A DNA stretch of 5,200 nt, from the NCBI GenBank assembly GCA_003647385.1, contig QMMT01000197.1, positions 1 to 5,200 on the forward strand, in the 5' to 3' direction. Below, piece by piece: positions 1 to 5,200 of this stretch; position 1 is the first letter of the stretch, and every line of letters begins with the position of its first letter. A model generated the notes under the pieces. It ran no database searches. It was not told the DNA's origin and was given only the letters and a program-made list of their open reading frames with translations. The DNA is from Deltaproteobacteria bacterium (GTDB taxonomy: Bacteria; Desulfobacterota; Desulfobacteria; Desulfobacterales; Desulfobacteraceae). The translations under genes were made by a program, and so were the position numbers.

Positions 1-34
1 CAGTCTCTGTGACTAGACTCTTTATGTCAAACTT
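1..34 (+). other. Probable SDR coding remnant upstream of an in-frame stop
   Basis: Read in the SDR frame (codons from position 2), this stretch gives S-L-C-D-stop-T-L-Y-V-K-L and joins directly to the MGPFFM of the downstream ORF. SDR proteins typically have a segment like W-D-x-T-(I/L)-D-V-N-L-x-G at exactly this point. The match continues on both sides of the TAG at 14-16, so the stop sits inside former coding sequence and not in a leader. The Asn of the usual VNL motif, a member of the SDR catalytic tetrad, reads as Lys (AAA, 29-31). Either the gene is decayed or the first bases are low quality at a contig edge. The sequence alone cannot separate these. Confidence 0.5.
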
Positions 35-433
35 ATGGGACCGTTTTTCATGATTAAATATGCGGTTCCCCTGATGAGAAACAAGGGGGCCATTGTGAAT
101 GTATCCTCTGTCAATGCAGTAAAACCCGCTATTTTTCAAGGCATTTATTCAGCCACCAAGGCTGCCTTGATCAACATGACCCAGACCATGGCCAGAGAAC
201 TGGCACCCAGAGGAATCCGCGTCAATGCACTGTTGCCCGGTCTTACTAATACCCAATTTGCCAGCGCCATCATATCCTCTGATGAAATTCGCGAGTTTGC
301 CGTATCCCAGATTCCCATGGGCCGTTATGCAGAACCGGAAGAGATGGCCGGTGCGGTTCTCTATCTTGTATCAGATGCGGCTTCATTTACCACTGGTGCC
401 AGTCTGGTCTGTGATGGTGGAATGCTGGTTTAA
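35..433 (+). CDS. C-terminal half of a short-chain dehydrogenase/reductase (SDR, FabG-like), N-terminus missing
   Basis: This is an NAD(P)-dependent cytosolic oxidoreductase of the classical SDR family; the substrate cannot be told from sequence. The visible 132 residues cover the second half of the Rossmann fold. They include the NVSS strand with catalytic Ser25, the Y38-x-x-x-K42 active-site motif (YSATK) 13 residues later, the IRVNALLPG segment (61-69), and the usual C-terminal F-x-T-G-x-x-L-x-x-D-G-G end (118-129). A full SDR is about 250 residues, so roughly 120 N-terminal residues are absent, including the TGxxxGxG nucleotide-binding motif. The Met at 35 aligns inside the family and is not a believable native start; it is only the first Met after the in-frame TAG at 14-16. 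The C-terminus is intact and ends in TAA. The gene is separated from the downstream operon by 175 bases and probably belongs to another transcription unit. Family assignment is very secure; whether the product is functional is doubtful. Confidence 0.85.
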   Translation: MGPFFMIKYAVPLMRNKGAIVNVSSVNAVKPAIFQGIYSATKAALINMTQTMARELAPRGIRVNALLPGLTNTQFASAIISSDEIREFAVSQIPMGRYAEPEEMAGAVLYLVSDAASFTTGASLVCDGGMLV

Positions 434-439
434 CCCGAA

Positions 440-459
440 AAAAATCATGGATGATTTTT
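440..459. repeat. AT-rich perfect inverted repeat after the SDR stop, possible weak terminator
   Basis: AAAAATCAT (440-448) and ATGATTTTT (451-459) are perfect 9-base complements around GG; a realistic hairpin has a 7-8 bp stem and a 4-6 base loop. It starts 7 bases after the SDR stop codon, and its right arm ends in five T. That resembles a symmetrical, bidirectional intrinsic terminator. However, the stem contains only one or two G-C pairs, and the T run is part of the stem and does not follow it. It may terminate the SDR transcript weakly, or be chance in AT-rich DNA. Confidence 0.35.
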
Positions 460-570
460 GAGGATGAAAAATGCGCCTGCATAAATGAGGACAAAGTATT
501 ACCTTCTTTCCTGCCGGGATATCTGATTTTTTTCAATCTACGTGCGATCACTGACGAAAAATCACAAAGA

Positions 571-599
571 TTGACAAAGCCTGCAGGGCTTTATATAAA
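571..599 (+). promoter_or_regulatory. Near-consensus sigma70-type promoter for the signalling operon
   Basis: TTGACA at 571-576 is a perfect -35 box. TATAAA at 594-599 matches five of six bases of the -10 consensus TATAAT, and the spacer is exactly 17 bases. It lies in the only sizeable gap before the phosphatase gene, on the right strand. Transcription would be expected to start near 605-607, only 2-4 bases ahead of the ATG at 609. The transcript would then be essentially leaderless from that ATG, or would have a leader of about 33 bases if translation begins at the in-frame ATG at 639. The spacer also holds a hairpin-forming repeat, so the same bases could instead be read as a terminator. 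Confidence 0.5.
576..592. repeat. Inverted repeat in the promoter spacer (operator or terminator-like hairpin)
   Basis: AAAGCC (576-581) and GGCTTT (587-592) are perfect 6-base complements around a TGCAG loop, and the core CCTGCAGG (580-587) is itself an 8-base palindrome. The repeat begins on the last base of the -35 box and ends two bases before the -10 box. A dyad at this place could be a repressor or activator site. Alternatively, a GC-centred stem with A on the left and TTTATAT on the right resembles a rho-independent terminator for transcription coming from the SDR side, although the T tract is short and broken. Confidence 0.4.
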
Positions 600-608
600 A
601 TTTAAGAG

Positions 609-1931
609 ATGGCAGAAGATAAGAACATACCCCACTATATGGTCACTGATCATTCATCAGACCTTAAGGCCTGTATCAGTAAAGTCGAACGGTTGTCCAA
701 CTGTATTGAAATCGCCAATCTGATCAACTCCGAACTTTCCATTGGAAAACTGCTTTCCAATGTTATGCAGGCAACAAAAAAAGCCTTTTTAGCCGATGCC
801 GTCAGTATGCTCTTAATTGATGATAAGACGGGAGACCTGACGTTTCAGATTGCGATAGGCGATGTCGGAGATAAAATCAAGGAAATATACCGGTTGAAAA
901 AAGGACAGGGGATTGCCGGACTCGTTGCCGAAACCGGAACGCCTATAAACATTGAAGATGCTTACCTTCATCCAAAATTTTCCACTGACTATGATAAGAG
1001 AACCAATTACCGAACCCGTGCCATGCTCTGTGTTCCCCTCCAGGCCCGCGGTAAAATTATCGGCGTCATCCAGGTTATTAACAAACTTGTCAAACCCTTT
1101 ACTTTTTCCAATGAAGAACTTGAAATGCTGATTACCATCAGCAGCAGTGCAGCCGTTGCAATTGATACAGCTAAAATGCACAAATTCATCCTGCAAAGAG
1201 AAACCTTGGAAAGAGATTTAAACCTTGCCAAAGAAGTCCAGGAAAGCTTTTTACCCAAAGAACTTCCTTTTATTGAAAATTACAAGTTTGCTGCATTAAA
1301 TCAGCCTGCCCTTGAAATTGGAGGTGATTTTTACAATTTTTTTAAGCTGCCGGCAAATAAACTGGGTATTGTTCTTGGAGATGTGTCCGGCAAAGGAATT
1401 TCAGCTTCTCTTTTTATGGCGAGGTTAACCTCGGATTTACAATATTATACTCTTTTATATCCCGACCCAAAGGAATTGTTAACCCAGATAAACAACGTAT
1501 TATGTGAACGGGCAAAAAGGGGTATGTTTGTAACCCTTGTCTACATGCTTTTAGATACAATTGAAAACCGTGTGCGAATTGCCAACGCAGGTCATATGTT
1601 TCCCATTTATTCTGATGATGAAGGCACCCGGCTTTTAGGACATAATAACAAAAAAGGCCCGCCACTTGGTATCATCCCGGATATTGAATATGAACAGGAA
1701 ATATTTGAGCTTGAGGAGAATTCAAGTATTACCATCTATACGGATGGCGTTATTGAAGCGAAAAACTATAATGGAGAACTTTTTGACATCAAAAGACTTC
1801 TAAAGGTGATTAAAGCACAGCCCAATGATCCTGATTTGATTGTCAAAAAAATTACGCGTTCTGTTGATAAATTTACAACAACAGAAGGCAGAAGTGATGA
1901 TTTGACGCTACTGGTATTTAGTACAAATTAA
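609..1931 (+). CDS. GAF-domain PP2C-type (RsbU/SpoIIE-like) serine phosphatase
   Basis: This is a cytosolic protein phosphatase that would dephosphorylate a STAS-domain anti-sigma antagonist in a partner-switching pathway. Residues about 35-187 form a GAF sensor domain, with the typical GQGIAGLVAETG (99-110) and MLCVPL (139-144) segments. A charged helix that looks like a coiled-coil linker (about 190-212) leads into AKEVQESFLP, the usual entry to SpoIIE-type phosphatase domains. Metal-site motifs are present: EIGGD (D240), GDVSGKG (D258), NAGH (326-329), YTDG (D379) and SDDLT (D430/D431). The residue after GGDFY is Asn243 where many RsbU proteins have Asp; this position varies, so activity is still expected. 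There is no TM segment. Length (440) is normal for GAF-PP2C proteins. An in-frame TAA at 603-605 limits the start to ATG 609 or ATG 639 (Met11), and neither has a good Shine-Dalgarno; AAGAG directly abuts 609. It is the first gene of the apparent operon, with the HATPase gene 4 bases behind. Confidence 0.93.
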   Translation: MAEDKNIPHYMVTDHSSDLKACISKVERLSNCIEIANLINSELSIGKLLSNVMQATKKAFLADAVSMLLIDDKTGDLTFQIAIGDVGDKIKEIYRLKKGQGIAGLVAETGTPINIEDAYLHPKFSTDYDKRTNYRTRAMLCVPLQARGKIIGVIQVINKLVKPFTFSNEELEMLITISSSAAVAIDTAKMHKFILQRETLERDLNLAKEVQESFLPKELPFIENYKFAALNQPALEIGGDFYNFFKLPANKLGIVLGDVSGKGISASLFMARLTSDLQYYTLLYPDPKELLTQINNVLCERAKRGMFVTLVYMLLDTIENRVRIANAGHMFPIYSDDEGTRLLGHNNKKGPPLGIIPDIEYEQEIFELEENSSITIYTDGVIEAKNYNGELFDIKRLLKVIKAQPNDPDLIVKKITRSVDKFTTTEGRSDDLTLLVFSTN

Positions 1932-1935
1932 TATT

Positions 1936-2349
1936 ATGAAACCTGAAACTATTCATTTATGTATACTCTCACATCCAGCGAACCTGAAAGATGTCAGGCG
2001 TGTGATGATAGATATTACAGCAAAGGTCGGCATGTCAAAAGAGGAAGCGGGAAGTATTATCCTTGCCGTTGATGAAGCCTGTTCCAATATTATCGAGCAT
2101 AGCTATAAAAATGACTATACTCAAAAAATTGACCTGACCATTAAATTGGAAACCCAATTTCTAACCATCGCAATTATTGATGAGGGGATCAGGTTTGACA
2201 TCAATTCCATTGAAACAAGGGACATCAATGAGATCCGGCCGGGGGGACTCGGTATTTATATAATAAAACAGGTGATGGATACCGTAGAATACAGTCGTAC
2301 CCCGGAAGGAAAAAATATAATCAAAATGATAAAGAAGCTTACGACTTGA
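1936..2349 (+). CDS. RsbW-type anti-sigma factor / serine kinase (HATPase_c_2 fold)
   Basis: This is a small cytosolic GHKL ATPase of 137 residues, the usual size for RsbW/SpoIIAB-like proteins. Family members bind a sigma factor or other client and phosphorylate a STAS antagonist, opposing a PP2C phosphatase like the one encoded just upstream. The N box is clear (AVDEACSNIIEHSY, 44-57, with E47 and N51). So are the G1 box (IDEG, D82-G84) and a glycine-rich G2 box (GGLGIYIIKQVMD, 103-115). The fold covers the whole protein, with no TM or extra domain. Only TATT separates it from the preceding stop and no Shine-Dalgarno is visible, so translation probably depends on coupling to the phosphatase. 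Its TGA overlaps the TTG start of the cyclase. The client is unknown: neither a sigma factor nor a STAS protein is seen in the window. Some proteins of this fold act on targets other than sigma factors. Confidence 0.88.
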   Translation: MKPETIHLCILSHPANLKDVRRVMIDITAKVGMSKEEAGSIILAVDEACSNIIEHSYKNDYTQKIDLTIKLETQFLTIAIIDEGIRFDINSIETRDINEIRPGGLGIYIIKQVMDTVEYSRTPEGKNIIKMIKKLTT

Positions 2350-3746
2350 AAAAGAAAATCAAAATAAGAGTCCCAATATTTATCAAACTGATAGTTTTTT
2401 CCTGCCTTCTGGTCATTATCATTACTTCGGGTATTGGATTTTTAGTCTTAAATGTTCAAAAAAAACAATTCAAGGATCAGTTGATTGTTTTTGGTGAGAG
2501 TCTTTTGCATGTTATCGCTAAAAATGCGCCGGACAAACTTCTGGCAGAAGAAGACCTGGCCTTATTTAAACTGGTAAAAGATATTTCAGAAAATCAACAG
2601 ATCATCAGCGCCGGTATCGCAAATCAGAAAAATATTATTGTTGCCCACAGTAACCTTGATCGAGTCAACAAGACATATGAACCGCCAAAGGGCCTTTCTA
2701 AGATTTCTACAACTGCCCGGGGTATAATCTTGAGCTCATTTTTCATTGATGGAAAGCAATTTTTATTTCTGGAAAAACCATTAACCTATCAAAATATTGA
2801 TATCGGAACTGCCCGGATTGTGATTTCCCAAGCCATCATTGAAAAAAACATTACCCAGTCGAGAAACTATATTCTGATATCCTTTGTTGTGATTATCTTT
2901 CTATCTCTCCTGGTGAGCCTGGGATTCAGTATATATTTTTCACGCCCCATCAACGAGTTAAAAAAGAGTGTGAAAATACTCGGCACAGGAAATTTCGATC
3001 ACCAGGCATCCATCATCAGAAATGATGAAATCGGTGACCTGGCCGATGCATTTAACCAAATGGCAAGGGATATTGCATTAAAGGAAAAAATCAAAGACTC
3101 TTTTGGCCGGTACGTTACGCCGGAGATTGTTGATATGATCCTTGCAAACCCTACAGGCTCCTGGATGAAAGCCTCTTTAAAAGAGTCCACAGTATTGTTC
3201 ACGGATATCAGGGGATTTACCTCTATTTCAGAAAATAAAAACCCTGAGACCATCGTTGACATGCTCAATGAACATTTTACACAGATAACCCAGATTATCA
3301 TTCGCTATGGAGGGCATATTGATAAATTTATAGGGGATGCTGCCATGGCTGTCTTTGGTATTACAAAAGGCAGTTACAACCATGCAGAAAGTGCTGCAAA
3401 AGCTGCTCTTGAGATTATGGATCTGATAGAAACCCGGGCATTGGAAAATAAAAACCCGGGTGAAGCGTTAAGAATAGGAATCGGTATCAATACAGGTGAA
3501 ATGGTATCGGGCAACCTGGGTTCCCAAAAAAAAATGGAGTACACGGTCATTGGTGATAATGTTAATGTGGCTTCCCGGCTGACATCTTTAGCCGGCCCTG
3601 GTGAAATCCTTATCAGCCAAAAAACCCATGATCAGTTAAACAAATCAAATGATTACGAGATCACGGAAAAAGGGCAAATGCCCATTAAAGGCCGGAAAAT
3701 TAAAATCCGGGTGTTTAAACTTAAAAGAAACGGTGATACTATATGA
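2346..3746 (+). CDS. Membrane-bound class III adenylyl cyclase with extracytoplasmic sensor and HAMP domain
   Basis: The enzyme makes cAMP from ATP at the inner membrane. Layout: TM1 about 12-35, an extracytoplasmic sensor region about 36-173 that I do not recognise, TM2 about 175-198, HAMP about 199-250 (SRPINELKKS to NDEIGDLADAFNQMA), the linker FGRYVTPEIVDMIL (253-266), and a cyclase homology domain about 280-458. All six key catalytic positions can be read. Metal Asp are D287 (LFTDIRGFT) and D331 (DKFIGDAAMAVFG), 44 apart. Purine-selecting residues are K327 and T400 (EYTVIGD), and the transition-state pair is N407 and R411 (NVNVASR). Lys/Thr is the ATP-specific class IIIb pattern, as in cyanobacterial CyaB1. 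Translation begins at TTG (2346-2348), overlapping the upstream TGA by 4 bases, with a weak AAAGAAG (2331-2337) 8 bases before it. No ATG lies ahead of TM1, so TTG is the sensible start. It overlaps the next gene by 4 bases (ATGA). No cAMP receptor protein is encoded here. Confidence 0.93.
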   Translation: MKKKIKIRVPIFIKLIVFSCLLVIIITSGIGFLVLNVQKKQFKDQLIVFGESLLHVIAKNAPDKLLAEEDLALFKLVKDISENQQIISAGIANQKNIIVAHSNLDRVNKTYEPPKGLSKISTTARGIILSSFFIDGKQFLFLEKPLTYQNIDIGTARIVISQAIIEKNITQSRNYILISFVVIIFLSLLVSLGFSIYFSRPINELKKSVKILGTGNFDHQASIIRNDEIGDLADAFNQMARDIALKEKIKDSFGRYVTPEIVDMILANPTGSWMKASLKESTVLFTDIRGFTSISENKNPETIVDMLNEHFTQITQIIIRYGGHIDKFIGDAAMAVFGITKGSYNHAESAAKAALEIMDLIETRALENKNPGEALRIGIGINTGEMVSGNLGSQKKMEYTVIGDNVNVASRLTSLAGPGEILISQKTHDQLNKSNDYEITEKGQMPIKGRKIKIRVFKLKRNGDTI

Positions 3747-4762
3747 AAACAAACTTAATTTTAAATGCTGTCATGGTTCTGGCCCTTATCTGCCTCTCTT
3801 CCTGTGTATCTATACTAACGATTGTACCCGAAGAAAACAAGTTGCCGATCACCTTTAAATCAGACAAATATATCATCTGCACGCTCACGACAGATACGCC
3901 CCCTGCCCTGCTTGCCGAAAAATTTCTGGGAGACCCGAACAAAGTATGGATGATTGAGGATGAGAATAAAAATGCACTTTATCAAAAAGGTGAGACGATT
4001 GTCATCCCTTTAGTACTTGATAACAAGGCAGGATTAACGAAAACAGGATATCAGGCCGTGCCCATACTTTGTTATCACCGATTTTCAAAAGATTGTACCT
4101 CCAAACTATGTATGCCGGAAAATGTTTTTGCCCGGCAGATGAAATATTTAAAGGATAATCATTACCGGGTCATCAGCATGGAAACGCTTATTGCCTATCT
4201 TGAGTACAACAAAGCATTGCCCAAAAGATCCGTTGTCATTACAATTGATGACGGATATAACTCTGTTTATGACATTGCCTTTCCTGTGCTGAAACAATAT
4301 GGATTCACAGCAAGCCTTTTTATTTACACTGATTTTGTTGCAGGTGGAAGTGCCATGACATGGCAGCAGATCCGGGAGATGAAATCGGCCGGGTTTGAAA
4401 TAGGCTCTCATACTCTTTTCCATTCAGATCTTGCTGCAAAAAGGCCCAAAGAGAATGAAAAAAACTATATCAAGAGAATTACCCATGAAATCGTCCATTC
4501 AAAAGAAATACTGGATAAAAAATTGAATCAGGACACACGCCTTTTTGCATTTCCATTTGGCAGCAGCAACCGGCAGGTCATCAATATTTGCAAAAAAGCC
4601 GGCTACAAAGCCGCCGTAACAGTTATCAGAGGCACAAACCCGTTTTTCAAAGACCCTTTCCTGCTTCACCGGGACCAGATCCTGTCAAGAGAGCAAGTGG
4701 CTTTTGTCAGCAGGTTAAAGACATTCCAAACTATCAGCCTGGAGGATAAAGACAATGAATAA
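3743..4762 (+). CDS. NodB-type polysaccharide deacetylase lipoprotein with a LysM-like N-terminal region
   Basis: This is a predicted metal-dependent carbohydrate esterase (CE4) that removes acetyl groups from N-acetylated glycans such as peptidoglycan or an exopolysaccharide; the real substrate is unknown. The N-terminus is a lipoprotein signal with lipobox LSSC and Cys21. Position +2 is Val, not Asp, so outer-membrane sorting is favoured by the E. coli rule. Residues about 43-90 resemble a degenerate LysM domain (FLGDPNKVWMIEDEN, then QKGETIVIP). The catalytic domain covers about 105-325. It has PILCYHRF (107-114), motif 1 TIDDG (D169 catalytic, D170 metal), motif 2 SHTLFH (H223 and H227), FAFPFG (268-273) as motif 3 with Ala where many CE4 enzymes have Arg, and LLH (H309) as the likely last motif. 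Cys110, Cys118 and Cys123 lie close together and could form a disulfide. It starts at the ATG inside ATGA, overlapping the cyclase stop, with no strong Shine-Dalgarno. Confidence 0.9.
   Translation: MKTNLILNAVMVLALICLSSCVSILTIVPEENKLPITFKSDKYIICTLTTDTPPALLAEKFLGDPNKVWMIEDENKNALYQKGETIVIPLVLDNKAGLTKTGYQAVPILCYHRFSKDCTSKLCMPENVFARQMKYLKDNHYRVISMETLIAYLEYNKALPKRSVVITIDDGYNSVYDIAFPVLKQYGFTASLFIYTDFVAGGSAMTWQQIREMKSAGFEIGSHTLFHSDLAAKRPKENEKNYIKRITHEIVHSKEILDKKLNQDTRLFAFPFGSSNRQVINICKKAGYKAAVTVIRGTNPFFKDPFLLHRDQILSREQVAFVSRLKTFQTISLEDKDNE
4741..4745 (+). promoter_or_regulatory. Strong Shine-Dalgarno for the TPR lipoprotein gene
   Basis: GGAGG lies 9 bases ahead of the ATG at 4755, inside the last codons of the deacetylase gene. 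It is the only consensus-like ribosome binding site in the cluster. It fixes the start of the last gene, which would otherwise be easy to miss because it overlaps its neighbour by 8 bases. Independent loading here could give this lipoprotein a higher yield than the coupled genes upstream. Confidence 0.75.
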
Positions 4763-5200
4763 AAAATTTAAGTCTTGTATTATCCTTTCTTCCATATTTT
4801 TTATTGGCTGTGTCGCATTTGAAAAGAAAGAAACCATAACCATGGAAGGAGAAAGAAACCGCCTTACGAGTGAATTTTATGAAAAAGCGGTTTATCTTGA
4901 ACAGCAAAAGAAACCTGCCCAGGCAAAAAAAAACTATCAACTGGCACTGGTGGCAGACCCTTCAAATAAAGCGGCCCGGCAAGGTGTCACACAGATGAAT
5001 AAACAGCTGCAGACAATTGCAGACAAGTATTATCGAAAAAGTATCGCCCTGCACAAGAAAGGAAAATACTCTGAGGCCACGCGATATCTTCTCATAGCGC
5101 TTCGTCTTTGGCCGGAACATTTCAAGGCACGACAGGAATTAATGGCCACCCGGAACCTGAATATTCAAAAATATGTTCTGCATACAATAAAAAAAGGAGA
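4755..5200 (+). CDS. TPR-repeat lipoprotein, probably with a C-terminal LysM domain (3' end cut off)
   Basis: The visible 148 residues run without a stop to the window edge. The N-terminus is a short basic signal peptide with lipobox-like FIGC and Cys19; Phe at -3 is less usual but tolerated. Position +2 is Val. Two helix-turn-helix units fit the TPR pattern: about 39-72 (EFYEKAVYLEQ to LALVADPSN) and about 90-123 (DKYYRKSIALHKKGKYSEA to ALRLWPEH). TPR repeats mediate protein-protein contacts. The last residues, KYVLHTIKKG (139-148), look like the first strand of a LysM domain (typically Y-x-V-x-x-G-E-S-L), a fold that binds N-acetylglucosamine glycans; the rest is outside the window, so this is inference. 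The start is supported by GGAGG 9 bases upstream. The 8-base overlap with the deacetylase gene shows that the two are translated from one message. A shared envelope location and glycan theme suggest a partner role to the deacetylase. Confidence 0.82.
   Translation, partial: MNKKFKSCIILSSIFFIGCVAFEKKETITMEGERNRLTSEFYEKAVYLEQQKKPAQAKKNYQLALVADPSNKAARQGVTQMNKQLQTIADKYYRKSIALHKKGKYSEATRYLLIALRLWPEHFKARQELMATRNLNIQKYVLHTIKKG

Noticed and set aside
451..723. Open frame of 90 codons across the gap and into the phosphatase gene
   Set aside because: Its second half overlaps the phosphatase start in another frame, the product resembles no family, and the first half covers the promoter region.
813..1258. 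Two overlapping antisense open frames inside the phosphatase gene
   Set aside because: They lie opposite the GAF and linker coding region, have no recognisable domain or ribosome site, and are explained as shadows of a strongly supported gene.
1420..1433. Perfect 14-base palindrome CGAGGTTAACCTCG inside the phosphatase gene
   Set aside because: It encodes ordinary residues (A-R-L-T-S) of the PP2C domain; a 14-base palindrome has a fair chance of appearing in 5 kb, and no second copy was seen.
3432..3461. Two CCCGGG sites 22 bases apart forming a longer inverted repeat in the cyclase gene
   Set aside because: Both are explained by codons for T-R-A and N-P-G in a conserved catalytic domain; no sign of a regulatory role.
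3739..3942. Antisense open frame at the cyclase/deacetylase junction, and similar ones at 4148-4423 and 4734-4940
   Set aside because: Each lies fully opposite recognised coding sequence with good motifs, and none has convincing protein features.
1..5200. CRISPR array, insertion sequence, tRNA or rRNA
   Set aside because: No regularly spaced repeats, transposase-like protein, terminal repeats, or structured RNA pattern could be seen on either strand.

Overview
The window is AT-leaning bacterial DNA, and every supported gene is on the + strand. Gene content and codon style suggest a Gram-negative bacterium with lipoproteins, most likely a Desulfobacterota (deltaproteobacterial, Desulfobacterales-like) species. 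The grounds are the GAF-PP2C phosphatase, the HAMP-containing class III cyclase, the LysM/NodB-type deacetylase lipoprotein and the TPR lipoprotein, a mix familiar in that group. This placement is inference from recognised families, not from a marker gene.

Layout. Positions 1-433 hold the C-terminal half of a short-chain dehydrogenase/reductase (SDR). Its expected N-terminal continuation is interrupted by an in-frame TAG at 14-16. A 175-base gap (434-608) follows. It holds an AT-rich inverted repeat just after the SDR stop and a near-consensus sigma70-type promoter (571-599) whose spacer is filled by a hairpin. From 609 to the window end runs one tightly packed cluster: a GAF-PP2C (RsbU/SpoIIE-type) phosphatase (609-1931), an RsbW-type HATPase (1936-2349), a two-TM HAMP-adenylyl cyclase (2346-3746), a NodB-type polysaccharide deacetylase lipoprotein (3743-4762), and the start of a TPR lipoprotein that seems to run into a LysM domain at the cut edge (4755-5200). 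The junctions are +4 nt, -4 nt, -4 nt and -8 nt, so a single operon is very likely.

How they may work together. The phosphatase and HATPase are the two opposing enzymes of a partner-switching circuit, which would act on a STAS-domain protein. No STAS protein is encoded in the window. The cyclase has the complete set of class IIIb catalytic residues and should make cAMP in response to an extracytoplasmic signal. The last two genes encode lipoproteins with glycan-related folds (NodB deacetylase, LysM), so the cluster joins two signalling outputs to envelope or exopolysaccharide modification. That functional link is inferred from gene order only.
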